The notes below the pieces were generated by a model. That model was not told the origin of the DNA. It worked only from the letters and a program-made list of their open reading frames with translations, and did not search any database. Both the position numbers and the translations under genes were made by a program. From Streptomyces sp. XY006 (GTDB taxonomy: Bacteria > Actinomycetota > Actinomycetes > Streptomycetales > Streptomycetaceae), in contig NZ_NOKT01000021.1 of NCBI RefSeq assembly GCF_002237655.1, positions 92,518-156,517 on the forward strand: DNA of 64,000 nucleotides. The letters run 5' to 3'. Of this stretch, positions 43,242-52,777 are shown one piece after another (within the stretch, counting starts at the first letter, position 1; each line of letters starts with the position of its first letter).

Positions 43242-45208
43242 TGCCCGGCCTGAGCGACGCGACCAGGGGCCGGCTGCTGTTCGGCGGCGACTACAACCCC
43301 GAGCAGTGGCCGGAGGAGACCCGGCACGAGGACGTCCGGCTGATGAAGGCCGCCGGGGTCAACTCCGTCACCCTCGGGGTGTTCTCCTGGTCGACGCTCG
43401 AACCGGAGCCGGGTGCCCGGGAGTTCGGCCTGATGGACACGCTCATGGACCTGATGCACGAGCACGGCATCGGCGTCGTCCTCGCCACCCCGACGGCCTC
43501 GCCCCCGCCCTGGATGGGCCGGCTGCACCCCGACACCCTGCCCGTCACCGAGGACGGCCGCACCGAGTGGTGGGGCGGCCGGCAGCACTTCTCGCACTCC
43601 AGCGCCACCTACCGGCGCTACGCCGCCGCCATCACCGAGGACCTGGCCGCCCGCTACGGCGGCCACCCGGCGCTGACCATGTGGCACATCAACAACGAGT
43701 ACTGCACCTACGACTACGGCGACCAGGCCGCGGCCGCCTTCCGGCGCTGGCTGCGCGCGAAGTACCGCACGCTCGACGCCCTCAACGAGGCCTGGGGCAC
43801 CGCCTTCTGGAGCCAGGGCTACGACACCTGGGACGGCATCCTGCCGCCCCGCCTGCCGCACTACCTGCGCAACCCCGGCCAGGTCCTGGACTTCCGGCGC
43901 TTCACCTCGGACATGCTCCTGGAGTGCTTCACCGCCGAGCGGGACATCGTCCGCCGCCACTCCCCGCACACCCCGGTGACCAGCAACTTCATGCCGCTGT
44001 GGTCCGGGCAGGACGCCTGGCGCTGGGCCGGGGAGGAGGACGTCGTCTCCGTCGACCTCTACCCCGACCCGCGCGACCCGCTCGGCGCCCAGAGCGGCGC
44101 CCTCGTGCAGGACATGACCCGCTCCCAGGCGCGCGGGCCCTGGATGCTGATGGAACAGGCGGCCGGGCCGGTCAACTGGCGGGGCGTGAACCACCCCAAG
44201 CCCCGGGGCCTGAACCGGCTGTGGTCGCTGCAGGCGGTGGCCCGGGGCGCCGACGCCGTCTGCTACTTCCAGTGGCGGCAGTCCCGGCAGGGCGCCGAGA
44301 AGTTCCACTCCGGCATGGTCGGGCACGCCGGGGAGGAGGGAAGGACCCACCAGGAGATCAAGCGGCTCGGCGCCGACCTGGCGCGGATCGCCCCCGAGGT
44401 CTCCGGCCGGAACGTCACCGCCCGCATCGCCGTCCTGCACGACTGGGACGCCTGGTGGGCCGGCGCCCAGGACGGCCGCCCGTCCAGCCGGATGGAGTAC
44501 CCCGACGTCCTGCGCGCCTGGCACCGGGCCCTGTGGCAGGCGCACCTGGTCACCGACTTCGCCCATCCGCTGCACGATCTGACGCCGTACGCGATGGTCG
44601 TCGTGCCGCAGCTCTACGCGCTCACGGACGCGGCCGTCGACCACCTCCTCGCCTACGTACGGCAGGGCGGCACCCTCGTCTGCGGCTTCCAGACCGGTGT
44701 CGCCGACGAGGACGACCGGATCCGCCCCGGCGGCATGGACGCCCGGCTGCGGGAGCTGTTCGGCATCCGCACGCTGCACGAGTGGTGGCCGCTGGAGGAG
44801 GGGGAGACCGCCGCCTGCGAGGGCTTCCACGGCACACTGTGGTCCGAGGAACTGGAGGGCGACGGCACCGCCGACGAGACCCTGCCCTACGAGGGCGGTG
44901 AGCTCGACGGACTGCCCGCCGTGCTCCGCAAGGGCCGGGCCTGGTACGTGTCCACCCTCCCCGAGCCCGGGGCGCTGCGCGACCTGCTGGCCCGGATCGC
45001 CGCGGGCGCGGGCGTCCGGCCGGTGCTCGACGGACTGCCCGGACAGGTGGAGGCCGTACGCCGAGGAGAGGTGCTGTTCGTGCTCAACCACGACCGTGAG
45101 CCGGTCACCGTAGAGGTGCCCGGCACCCATCGCGACCTGCTGACCGGGACCGAAGTCACCGGCCGGATCACGCTCGGCCGCTACGGGGCGGCGGTGCTCC
45201 GGCCATGA
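43241..45208 (+). CDS. GH42 beta-galactosidase
   Basis: This 655-aa cytoplasmic enzyme has no signal peptide. The acid/base is Glu153 (HINNEY) and the nucleophile Glu305 (LMEQAAGPVNW); GGDYNPEQWP near the start is a GH42 hallmark. A central trimerisation domain (about 385-590) and a small C-terminal beta domain complete the usual three-domain form. It would remove galactose from imported side-chain fragments. Start and stop overlap both neighbours (TGATG and ATGA), so the three hydrolase genes are coupled. Confidence 0.9.
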   Translation: MPGLSDATRGRLLFGGDYNPEQWPEETRHEDVRLMKAAGVNSVTLGVFSWSTLEPEPGAREFGLMDTLMDLMHEHGIGVVLATPTASPPPWMGRLHPDTLPVTEDGRTEWWGGRQHFSHSSATYRRYAAAITEDLAARYGGHPALTMWHINNEYCTYDYGDQAAAAFRRWLRAKYRTLDALNEAWGTAFWSQGYDTWDGILPPRLPHYLRNPGQVLDFRRFTSDMLLECFTAERDIVRRHSPHTPVTSNFMPLWSGQDAWRWAGEEDVVSVDLYPDPRDPLGAQSGALVQDMTRSQARGPWMLMEQAAGPVNWRGVNHPKPRGLNRLWSLQAVARGADAVCYFQWRQSRQGAEKFHSGMVGHAGEEGRTHQEIKRLGADLARIAPEVSGRNVTARIAVLHDWDAWWAGAQDGRPSSRMEYPDVLRAWHRALWQAHLVTDFAHPLHDLTPYAMVVVPQLYALTDAAVDHLLAYVRQGGTLVCGFQTGVADEDDRIRPGGMDARLRELFGIRTLHEWWPLEEGETAACEGFHGTLWSEELEGDGTADETLPYEGGELDGLPAVLRKGRAWYVSTLPEPGALRDLLARIAAGAGVRPVLDGLPGQVEAVRRGEVLFVLNHDREPVTVEVPGTHRDLLTGTEVTGRITLGRYGAAVLRP

Positions 45209-47400
45209 CCGACTCCGCCCCCGTGCACGGCACCTGGGAGCCGCGCCCGGCCGGCCGCTGGGAGGACGCGTTCCTCAGCGGCAACGGCCACCACGGCGCC
45301 CTTGTGTTCGGTGACCCGAACGCCGAACGGGTCGTCGTCACCCATCACACGCTGGTGCGGCCCAACGGCCGGGACGACCGGCCCCCGCAGCTCGCAGCGG
45401 GCCTCGCCGCCGTGCAGGACCGCCTCCTGGCGGGTGACACGAGCGCCGCCGAGAGCTTCACGGACGGCCGCCCGCTGGAATGGGTGCAGCCCTTCCACCC
45501 CGCCTTCCAGGTCCGCGTCAACCGGCCACCCGGCGACCGCCCCGGCTACCGCCGGGAGGTCGACTTCACCACCGGCGTGGTGAGCGCGACCTGCGACGGC
45601 TGGACCGGGCGGGTCTTCGTCTCCCGCGCCGACGACGTGATCGTCCAGTACGTCACGGGCCGCGCCCTGACCCTCGACATCGACCTGGACCACCGGCTCC
45701 CCGGCGCCCCCGCCGGACTGGGCGTCGGCCACGGAGCCGTCCTCACCCCCGAGGGCGCCCTGCTCAGCCTGCGCGCCCGCTACCCGGACAGCGACCTGGC
45801 CTGCACCGGCGTCACCCGCGTCACCGTCACCGGCGGCACCACGGCCCTCGTCCCGCCGGGCGTGCGCGTCCAGGGCGCCCGGTCCGTCCTGCTCCTCACC
45901 CGGGTGTTCCGGCACACCGGCGAACTCGACGTGGTCGCCGAGGGCCGTGCCCTGCGCGACCTGGGCACCGACCACGACGCCCTCCTCGACCGTCATGCCG
46001 CCCTGCACCGCACCGCCTACGAGCGCGTCATCCTCGACCTCGGCGCCGACCCGGCCGAACGCGCCCTGCCGGGCTCCGAGCTGCTCCGGCGGCCGGACAG
46101 CCCCGCCCTGCTGGAGCGCCTCTTCGCCGCCGGCCGCTACCACCTGCTGAGCGCGAGCGGCCTCTTCCCGCCCCGTCTGACCGGGCTGTGGACCGGCGAC
46201 TGGAACACCGCCTGGTCGGGCGCCTTCACCCAGGACGCCAACCTCAACCTCCAGACCGCCTCGGCCGCGGCCGCCGCCCTCCCCGAGGTCACCGAGGCCC
46301 ACGCGCACCTGATCCGGCGCCAGTTGCCCGACTGGCGCGACAACGCCCGCGCCGTCTTCGGCACCCGGGGCGTCGTCGCCCCCGCCCACTCCGACGGCGA
46401 GTCGGGCCACTCCCACCACTTCGACCGCGAGTACCCGCTGCACCTGTGGACCGCCGGTGCCGACTGGCTGCTCAAGCCGCTCGTCGACCACGACGACACC
46501 CGCGGCGCCCGCGACCCGCGCACCGCCGCCGCCCTCGCCGAAGTCGCCCTCTTCTACGAGGACTTCCTCACCCGCACCGACGCCGACGGCCACCTCGTCG
46601 TCGTCCCCTCCTACTCACCCGAGAACCGCCCGGCCAACGCGAGCTGGGGCACGGTCAACGCCGCCATGGACCTGTCGGCGGCCCGCCACGCCCTGCGCAC
46701 GGCCGCCGCCTACCACCCGGACACTCCGGACGCCGAGCGCTGGAACGCCCTCGCCGACCGGCTCCCGCCGCACCGCGTCAACGCCGACGGAGCCCTGGCC
46801 GAATGGGCCTGGCCGGGCCTGGAGGACTCCTACGACCACCGCCACCTCAGCCACCTCTACGGCGTCTGGCCGCTCGACGAGATCACCCCCTACGACACCC
46901 CCGGACTGGCCGCCGCCGCCCACCGCGCCCTGGAACTGCGGGGCTCCGAGAACGACTCCGCGCACGGTCATCTGCACCACGCGCTCGTCGCGGCCCGGCT
47001 CCGCGACGGCGACCGCGTCGCCCACGCCCTCGGCCGGGTCCTGGACGGCGACTTCTTCCACGTCTCCCTGATGAGCGCCCACTACCCCCGGCGCGACGTC
47101 TACAACGCCGACGCCGCGCACACCCTGCCCGCCGTGCTGATCGAGATGCTGGTGCAGTCCACGCCCGACCGGCTGGTGCTGCTGCCCGCGCTCCCGGCGG
47201 ACCTCCCCGGCGGCGCGCTGCGCGGCGTGCGCACCCGCTTCGGCGCCGCACTCGACCTCACCTGGAGCCGGGACGGCGCCGCCACCGCCGTGCTCCGGCC
47301 GGACCGCGACGCCCGTGTCGAACTGAGGACTTCCTCCGGCGCCGAGCCCCTCGACCTGGTCGCCGGAGAAGACCGCGTCCTCACCGTGAGAGCGCGGTGA
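45205..47400 (+). CDS. GH95 alpha-L-fucosidase
   Basis: This 731-aa protein of the GH95 (alpha-1,2-L-fucosidase) type has an N-terminal beta domain with FLSGNGHHGALVFGDPNAER (23-42, cf. GNGxLGAMV) and an (alpha/alpha)6 barrel with TQDANLNLQTASAAAAA, which carries the Asn-Leu-Asn active-site element, and SENDSAHGHLHHAL. There is no signal peptide, so it acts inside the cell. Fucose capping of galactose is characteristic of xyloglucan, which supports that substrate. GH95 members acting on L-galactose also exist. ATG overlaps the GH42 stop. Confidence 0.82.
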   Translation: MTDSAPVHGTWEPRPAGRWEDAFLSGNGHHGALVFGDPNAERVVVTHHTLVRPNGRDDRPPQLAAGLAAVQDRLLAGDTSAAESFTDGRPLEWVQPFHPAFQVRVNRPPGDRPGYRREVDFTTGVVSATCDGWTGRVFVSRADDVIVQYVTGRALTLDIDLDHRLPGAPAGLGVGHGAVLTPEGALLSLRARYPDSDLACTGVTRVTVTGGTTALVPPGVRVQGARSVLLLTRVFRHTGELDVVAEGRALRDLGTDHDALLDRHAALHRTAYERVILDLGADPAERALPGSELLRRPDSPALLERLFAAGRYHLLSASGLFPPRLTGLWTGDWNTAWSGAFTQDANLNLQTASAAAAALPEVTEAHAHLIRRQLPDWRDNARAVFGTRGVVAPAHSDGESGHSHHFDREYPLHLWTAGADWLLKPLVDHDDTRGARDPRTAAALAEVALFYEDFLTRTDADGHLVVVPSYSPENRPANASWGTVNAAMDLSAARHALRTAAAYHPDTPDAERWNALADRLPPHRVNADGALAEWAWPGLEDSYDHRHLSHLYGVWPLDEITPYDTPGLAAAAHRALELRGSENDSAHGHLHHALVAARLRDGDRVAHALGRVLDGDFFHVSLMSAHYPRRDVYNADAAHTLPAVLIEMLVQSTPDRLVLLPALPADLPGGALRGVRTRFGAALDLTWSRDGAATAVLRPDRDARVELRTSSGAEPLDLVAGEDRVLTVRAR

Positions 47401-47437
47401 TCCCCCCGCACTTCCCCCCACCCATGGAAGGGACACC

Positions 47438-48151
47438 ATGGCATCACGCACCCTGAGCAGGCTCACCAAGGCCCTGCTGGCCCCGGCCCTCGCGCTCGGC
47501 GCCACCGTCGGTCTCGCCTCCGCCCCGGCCTCCGCCGCCGTCTGGAACACCTGCGACCAGTGGGGCAACACGAGCCTGAACGGCTACACCCTCTACAACA
47601 ACATCTGGGGCTCCGGCGCCGGCAGCCAGTGCGTCTGGGCCAACTCCGGCACCCAATGGGGCGTCTGGGCCGACCACCCCAACACCGGCGGCATCAAGTC
47701 GTACCCCAACTCCAAGAAGGTAATCAACAAGACGATCACCTCCCTGTCCTCGCTCACCAGCAGCTACAACGTCACGGTCCCGTCGTCCGGCGCGTACAAC
47801 ACGTCGTACGACATCTGGGACACCGACTACGACTACGAGATCATGCTCTGGGTCAACCACAACGGCGCCGTCGGTCCCCTCGGCACCGCCCAGGGCAGCG
47901 TCACGCTCGGCGGCCACACCTGGAACGTCTACAAGGGCAGCAACGGGGTCAACGAGGTCTTCTCGTTCCTGCGGACGTCCGACTCCAGCTCCGGCAGCGT
48001 CGACATCCTGCCGATCCTGAAGTGGATCAAGGACACCAAGAAGTGGATGGGCAACGAGACCATAGGTGACGTGCAGTTCGGCTACGAGATCACCTCGTCG
48101 TCCGGCGGCCTGAACTTCACCACCCACAACCTGACGGTCAGCGGGGGCTGA
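47438..48151 (+). CDS. Secreted GH12 endoglucanase
   Basis: This is a 237-aa enzyme with a Sec signal (cleavage near ASA at about 33) and a compact beta-jelly roll. The nucleophile is Glu134 (DYEIMLWVN) and the acid/base Glu217 (FGYEITSSSG). GH12 enzymes cut beta-1,4-glucans and many prefer xyloglucan. No carbohydrate-binding module is present. ATG at 47438 follows GAAGGG by 5 nt, 37 bp after the fucosidase stop, so it is probably in the same operon. It ends before a strong shared terminator. Confidence 0.88.
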   Translation: MASRTLSRLTKALLAPALALGATVGLASAPASAAVWNTCDQWGNTSLNGYTLYNNIWGSGAGSQCVWANSGTQWGVWADHPNTGGIKSYPNSKKVINKTITSLSSLTSSYNVTVPSSGAYNTSYDIWDTDYDYEIMLWVNHNGAVGPLGTAQGSVTLGGHTWNVYKGSNGVNEVFSFLRTSDSSSGSVDILPILKWIKDTKKWMGNETIGDVQFGYEITSSSGGLNFTTHNLTVSGG

Positions 48152-48160
48152 CCCGCGCGA

Positions 48161-48201
48161 GCCGGGGCGGGCCGTGCCGCGGGGCGGCGGCCGGCCCCGG
48201 C
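48161..48201. terminator. Bidirectional terminator of the glycan locus
   Basis: A 13-bp stem with one mismatch (GCCGGGGCGGGCC against GGCCGGCCCCGGC) has a loop that itself folds. It lies between the convergent GH12 and lacI-type genes. Confidence 0.85.
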
Positions 48202-48211
48202 CGTGCGGCGC

Positions 48212-49225
48212 CTACGAGCGGCTCGGTGCCGGGCCCGAGCTCGCCCGGACCGTCAGCTCGGGCGCGAGCAGCACGACCTCGTCGCCGCCGCGTCCCTCCA
48301 GCTTGGCGACCAGGTGTTCCACCGCACGCCGGCCCATCTCCTGCGCGGGGATGGCGACCGACGTCAGCCGCACCGAGGCCTGCGTCGCCACCTGGTCCGG
48401 GCAGATCGCGACCACCGACATGTCCTCCGGGACGGCCCGGCCCTGCTGCCGCAGCAGGGCGAGCAGCGGCTCGACCGCCGACTCGTTCTGCACGACGAGG
48501 CCCGAGGTGTCAGGGCGTTCGTCGAGGATCCGGGCGAGCGTCACCGCCATGGCGTCGTACCCGCCCTCGCAGGGCCGGTGCAGCAGCCGCACGCCCAGTT
48601 CCCGGGCGCGGGACCGCAGCCCGTCGAGGGTGCGCTCGGCGAAACCCGTGTGCCGCTCGTAGACCGCCGGGGCCTCGCCGATGACGGCGATGTCGTGGTG
48701 CCCCTGCTTGGCCAGGTGCTCCACGCACAGCGCACCCGTCGCCCGGAAGTCCAGATCGACGCAGGTCAGCCCCGCGGTGTCGGCGGGCAGCCCGATCAGC
48801 ACCGACGGCTGGTCCGTCGCCCGCAGCAACGGCAGCCGCTCGTCGTCGAGTTCGACGTCCATCAGGATCATGCCGTCGGCGAGACCGCTGCCCGCGACGC
48901 GGCGCACCGCGTCGGGCCCCTCCTCGCCGGTGAGCAGCAGCACGTCGTAGCCGTGCGTGCGCGCGGTGGTCGCCACCGCGATGGCGATCTCCATCATCAC
49001 GGGCACGTACATGTCCGTGCGCAGCGGGATCATCAGCGCGATGATGTTCGACTTGCTGCTCGCCAGGGCGCGCGCCCCCGCGTTCGGGTGGTACCCGAGC
49101 TCGCGGATGCTCCGCTCGACCCGCTGCCGGGTGGTCGAGGAGATCGACCGCTTGCCGCTGAGGACATAGCTCACCGTGCTCGCCGAGACTCCGGCGTGCT
49201 GGGCGACCTCGGCGAGGGTGACCAT
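48212..49225 (-). CDS. LacI-family repressor of the glycan locus
   Basis: This 337-aa regulator has an N-terminal HTH (VTLAEVAQHAGVSASTVSYV) and hinge helix (ARALASSKSN), then a periplasmic-binding-protein-like effector domain (about 60-337). ATG at 49225 has GGAGAG close upstream; a TTG four codons earlier is the only longer start. One perfect and one near-perfect copy of TCGAAGCGCTTCGA lie in its own upstream region, and the same palindrome sits before GH3 and the transporter, so it probably represses all three units and itself. An oligosaccharide from the imported glycan is the likely inducer. Confidence 0.9.
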   Translation of the reverse strand: MVTLAEVAQHAGVSASTVSYVLSGKRSISSTTRQRVERSIRELGYHPNAGARALASSKSNIIALMIPLRTDMYVPVMMEIAIAVATTARTHGYDVLLLTGEEGPDAVRRVAGSGLADGMILMDVELDDERLPLLRATDQPSVLIGLPADTAGLTCVDLDFRATGALCVEHLAKQGHHDIAVIGEAPAVYERHTGFAERTLDGLRSRARELGVRLLHRPCEGGYDAMAVTLARILDERPDTSGLVVQNESAVEPLLALLRQQGRAVPEDMSVVAICPDQVATQASVRLTSVAIPAQEMGRRAVEHLVAKLEGRGGDEVVLLAPELTVRASSGPAPSRS

Positions 49226-49244
49226 CCAGCTCTCCAAGTTCTTA

Positions 49245-49258
49245 GTGAAGCGCTTCGA
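49245..49258. promoter_or_regulatory. LacI-type operator O3 (autoregulatory, near-perfect)
   Basis: GTGAAGCGCTTCGA differs from the perfect palindrome at the two outer bases of one half. It lies 20 bp before the repressor ATG, so it probably blocks its own transcription. Confidence 0.75.
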
Positions 49259-49334
49259 CAGCGCGCCGTGCCGGTATGAACGGGTGAGGGTGGGTTCGAC
49301 AGTAGCTTCAGCGCGGGTGGGTGTCCATAGGCTG

Positions 49335-49348
49335 TCGAAGCGCTTCGA
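49335..49348. promoter_or_regulatory. LacI-type operator O4 (perfect)
   Basis: A third perfect TCGAAGCGCTTCGA lies 90 bp upstream of O3 (start to start), in the divergent spacer between the repressor and the acyl-CoA dehydrogenase. Two sites could allow looping. Confidence 0.8.
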
Positions 49349-49485
49349 TTCCCATTTCCGCCCCCTTCGGCCGAACGGACGCGTGAGGACTGGTGGCAGC
49401 GTCCGGTATCGGGTACCAACGATCCAGTAGCACCGGTCGGTAACGTACAGTCATCACCAATCCTAGATGCGGCGAGGTGACCCTC

Positions 49486-51426
49486 ATGTCCGCTTCCACC
49501 ACCCCCTCATCCCGTCCCGCCGTCACCGAGCGGGAGGCCCGTGAGGTGGCGGAGGCCGCCCGGGAACAGCACTGGCGCAAGCCCAGCTTCGCCAAGGAGC
49601 TGTTCCTCGGCCGCTTCCGGCTCGACCTCATCCACCCCCACCCCGTCCCCGAGGACGAGGCGGCCGAGCGCGGCGAGGAGTTCCTCGCCAAGCTCCGCGA
49701 CTTCGTCGAGACGAAGGTCGACCCGGCCCTCATCGAGCGCGAGGCCCGGATCCCCGACGAGGTGATCGACGGGCTGAAGGAACTCGGCGCCTTCGGCATG
49801 AAGATCGCCACCAAGTACGGCGGTCTCGGTCTCACCCAGGTGTACTACAACAAGGCGCTGGCCCTGGCGGGCTCGGCCAGCCCGGCGATCGGCGTGCTGC
49901 TCTCCGCCCACCAGTCGATCGGCGTGCCCCAGCCGCTGAAGCTGTTCGGCACCGAGGAGCAGCGCGAGCGCTTCCTGCCGCGCTGCGCCCGCACGGACAT
50001 CAGCGCCTTCCTGCTCACCGAGCCCGACGTCGGCTCCGACCCGGCACGCCTGGCCACCACGGCCGTGCCCGACGGCGACGACTACGTCCTGGACGGCGTG
50101 AAGCTGTGGACCACCAACGGCGTGGTCGCCGACCTGCTGGTCGTCATGGCCCGGGTGCCGAAGTCCGAGGGCCACCGCGGCGGCATCACCGCCTTCGTCG
50201 TGGAGACGAGCTCGCCGGGCGTCACCGTCGAGAACCGCAACGCCTTCATGGGCCTGCGCGGCATCGAGAACGGCGTCACCCGCTTCCACCAGGTCCGCGT
50301 CCCCGCCGCCAACCGGGTCGGCGAGGAGGGCCAGGGCCTGAAGATCGCCCTGACCACGCTCAACACCGGGCGGCTCTCCCTGCCCGCCTCCTGCGTGGCG
50401 GCCGGCAAGTGGTGCCTGAAGATCGCCCGCGAGTGGTCGGCGGCCCGCGAGCAGTGGGGCAAGCCCGTCGCGCACCACGAGGCGGTCGGCTCCAAGATCT
50501 CCTTCATCGCGGCGACCACGTTCGCCCTGGAGGCCGTGACGGACCTGGCCTCGCAGATGGCCGACGAGAACCGCAACGACATCCGCATCGAAGGCGCCCT
50601 GGCCAAGCTGTACGCCTCCGAGATGGCCTGGACGATGGCCGACGAACTCGTCCAGATCCGCGGCGGCCGCGGCTTCGAGACGGCCGAGTCCCTGCGGGCC
50701 CGCGGCGAACGCGGCGTCCCCGCCGAGCAGCTGCTGCGCGACCTGCGCATCAACCGCATCTTCGAAGGCTCGACGGAGATCATGCACCTGCTGATCGCCC
50801 GCGAGGCGGTCGACGCCCACCTCTCGGTCGCCGGCGACCTCATCGACCCCGAGAAGTCCCTCGGCGACAAGGCGAAGGCCGGCGCCAACGCCGGCGCCTT
50901 CTACGCCAAGTGGCTCCCCAAGCTGGTCGCGGGCCCGGGCCAGCTCCCCACCTCCTACGCCGCCTTCAAGCACGGCGTGGACCTCTCCGGGCACCTGCGC
51001 TACGTCGAGCGCACCTCCCGCAAGCTCGCCCGCTCCACGTTCTACGCCATGTCCCGCTGGCAGGGCCGGATGGAGTCCAAGCAGGGCTTCCTCGGCCGCA
51101 TCGTCGACATCGGCGCCGAGCTGTTCGCCATGAGCGCGGCCTGTGTCCGGGCCGAGATGCTGCGCAGCCAGGGCGACCACGGCCGCGAGGCCTACCAGCT
51201 CGCCGACGTCTTCTGCCGCCAGGCCCGTATCCGGATCGAAGAGCTCTTCACCCGTCTGTGGACCAACACCGACGACCTCGACCGCAAGGTCGTCGAGGGC
51301 GTCCTGTCCGGCACCTACACCTGGCTGGAGCGGGGCGTCGTCGACCCCTCGGGCGACGGCCCCTGGATCGCCGACGCGACTCCTGGACCGTCCGCCAAGG
51401 ACAACGTCCACCGGCCGATCCGCTAG
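49486..51426 (+). CDS. Acyl-CoA dehydrogenase with C-terminal extension
   Basis: This 646-aa flavoenzyme is of the very-long-chain/FadE type. The usual N-terminal helical, middle beta (LTEPDVGSDPARL) and C-terminal helical domains end at about 450, where FEGSTEIMHLLIAREAVD carries the catalytic Glu. A further helical region of about 190 residues follows, as in membrane-associated ACADs. It makes the first double bond in fatty acid beta-oxidation. ATG at 49486 has GAGG 8 nt upstream. It is a single-gene unit ending at a hairpin. Confidence 0.88.
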   Translation: MSASTTPSSRPAVTEREAREVAEAAREQHWRKPSFAKELFLGRFRLDLIHPHPVPEDEAAERGEEFLAKLRDFVETKVDPALIEREARIPDEVIDGLKELGAFGMKIATKYGGLGLTQVYYNKALALAGSASPAIGVLLSAHQSIGVPQPLKLFGTEEQRERFLPRCARTDISAFLLTEPDVGSDPARLATTAVPDGDDYVLDGVKLWTTNGVVADLLVVMARVPKSEGHRGGITAFVVETSSPGVTVENRNAFMGLRGIENGVTRFHQVRVPAANRVGEEGQGLKIALTTLNTGRLSLPASCVAAGKWCLKIAREWSAAREQWGKPVAHHEAVGSKISFIAATTFALEAVTDLASQMADENRNDIRIEGALAKLYASEMAWTMADELVQIRGGRGFETAESLRARGERGVPAEQLLRDLRINRIFEGSTEIMHLLIAREAVDAHLSVAGDLIDPEKSLGDKAKAGANAGAFYAKWLPKLVAGPGQLPTSYAAFKHGVDLSGHLRYVERTSRKLARSTFYAMSRWQGRMESKQGFLGRIVDIGAELFAMSAACVRAEMLRSQGDHGREAYQLADVFCRQARIRIEELFTRLWTNTDDLDRKVVEGVLSGTYTWLERGVVDPSGDGPWIADATPGPSAKDNVHRPIR

Positions 51427-51435
51427 CCCGGCCCT

Positions 51436-51470
51436 CCGGGGGCGCGAACCACTGCGGCGCGCGCCCCCGG
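51436..51470 (+). terminator. Hairpin terminator after the acyl-CoA dehydrogenase
   Basis: CCGGGGGCGCG pairs perfectly with 51460-51470 around a 13-nt loop, 10 bp past the stop. Confidence 0.85.
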
Positions 51471-51520
51471 GATAGGGATGCGCTGTCCTCACGCGCCAGG
51501 CTTACGGCAACAATGGAGGA

Positions 51521-52777
51521 ATGAGCGACAGTCCAGCCCCCCTCGCCGACCCGCACCTCGTCTACGACCCGGTGTCGGCCGACGGACCGAAGGACGTGGT
51601 GATCCTCGGTTCCACCGGGTCCATCGGCACCCAGGCCATCGACCTCGTGCTGCGCAACCCCGACCGCTTCCGGGTCACCGGCCTCTCGGCCAACGGCGGC
51701 CGGGTCGCCCTCCTCGCCGAACAGGCGCACCGGCTCCGCGTGCGCACGGTCGCCGTGGCCCGGGAGGACGTCGTACCGGCCCTGCGCGAGGCGCTCACCG
51801 CGCAGTACGGCCCGGGCGAGCCCCTCCCGGAGATCCTCGCCGGCCCCGAGGCGGCCACGCAGCTCGCCGCCGCCGACTGCCACACGGTCCTGAACGGCAT
51901 CACCGGCTCCATCGGACTCGCCCCGACCCTCGCCGCACTGGAGGCGGGCCGCACCCTCGCGCTCGCCAACAAGGAGTCGCTCATCGTCGGCGGCCCGCTG
52001 GTCAAGGCCCTCGCCAAGCCCGGGCAGATCATCCCCGTCGACTCCGAGCACGCCGCCCTGTTCCAGGCCCTGGCCGCCGGCACCCGCGCCGACGTCCGCA
52101 AGCTGGTCGTCACCGCCTCCGGCGGGCCCTTCCGCGGCCGTACCAAGGCCGAGCTCGCGGGCGTCACCGTCGAGGACGCCCTCGCCCACCCCACCTGGGC
52201 CATGGGCCCGGTCATCACGATCAACTCCGCGACCCTCGTCAACAAGGGCCTGGAGGTCATCGAGGCGCACCTGCTCTACGACATTCCCTTCGACCGCATT
52301 GAGGTCGTCGTGCATCCCCAGTCGTATGTCCACTCGATGGTTGAGTTCACGGATGGATCGACACTGGCCCAGGCGACCCCGCCCGACATGCGCGGGCCCA
52401 TCGCCATCGGTCTCGGCTGGCCCGAGCGCGTCCCCGACGCCGCTCCCACCTTCGACTGGAGCAAGGCCTCGACCTGGGAGTTCTTCCCGCTCGACAACGA
52501 GGCCTTCCCCTCCGTGAACCTCGCCCGGCACGTCGGCGAGCTCGCGGGCACCGCCCCGGCGGTGTTCAATGCGGCCAACGAGGAGTGCGTGGAGGCGTTC
52601 CGCCGGGGCGCACTGCCGTTCAACGGGATCATGGACACCGTCACCCGGGTCGTCGAGGAGCACGGCACCCCGCGTACGGGAACCTCGCTCACCGTGTCGG
52701 ACGTCCTCGAAGCGGAGACCTGGGCACGCACCCGGGCCCGGGAACTGGCGGCACAGACGGCGGAGGCCCGTGCATGA
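51521..52777 (+). CDS. dxr: 1-deoxy-D-xylulose 5-phosphate reductoisomerase
   Basis: This 418-aa NADPH-dependent enzyme makes 2-C-methyl-D-erythritol 4-phosphate, the committed step of the MEP isoprenoid pathway. The NADPH motif GSTGSIG is at 30-36 and the metal-binding acidic cluster PVDSEHAALFQ is at 172-182; ASGGPFRG and the C-terminal NAANEECVEAF are conserved. ATG at 51521 follows GGAGGA. The stop overlaps the start of the protease gene (ATGA), and ispG of the same pathway lies one gene downstream. Confidence 0.95.
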   Translation: MSDSPAPLADPHLVYDPVSADGPKDVVILGSTGSIGTQAIDLVLRNPDRFRVTGLSANGGRVALLAEQAHRLRVRTVAVAREDVVPALREALTAQYGPGEPLPEILAGPEAATQLAAADCHTVLNGITGSIGLAPTLAALEAGRTLALANKESLIVGGPLVKALAKPGQIIPVDSEHAALFQALAAGTRADVRKLVVTASGGPFRGRTKAELAGVTVEDALAHPTWAMGPVITINSATLVNKGLEVIEAHLLYDIPFDRIEVVVHPQSYVHSMVEFTDGSTLAQATPPDMRGPIAIGLGWPERVPDAAPTFDWSKASTWEFFPLDNEAFPSVNLARHVGELAGTAPAVFNAANEECVEAFRRGALPFNGIMDTVTRVVEEHGTPRTGTSLTVSDVLEAETWARTRARELAAQTAEARA

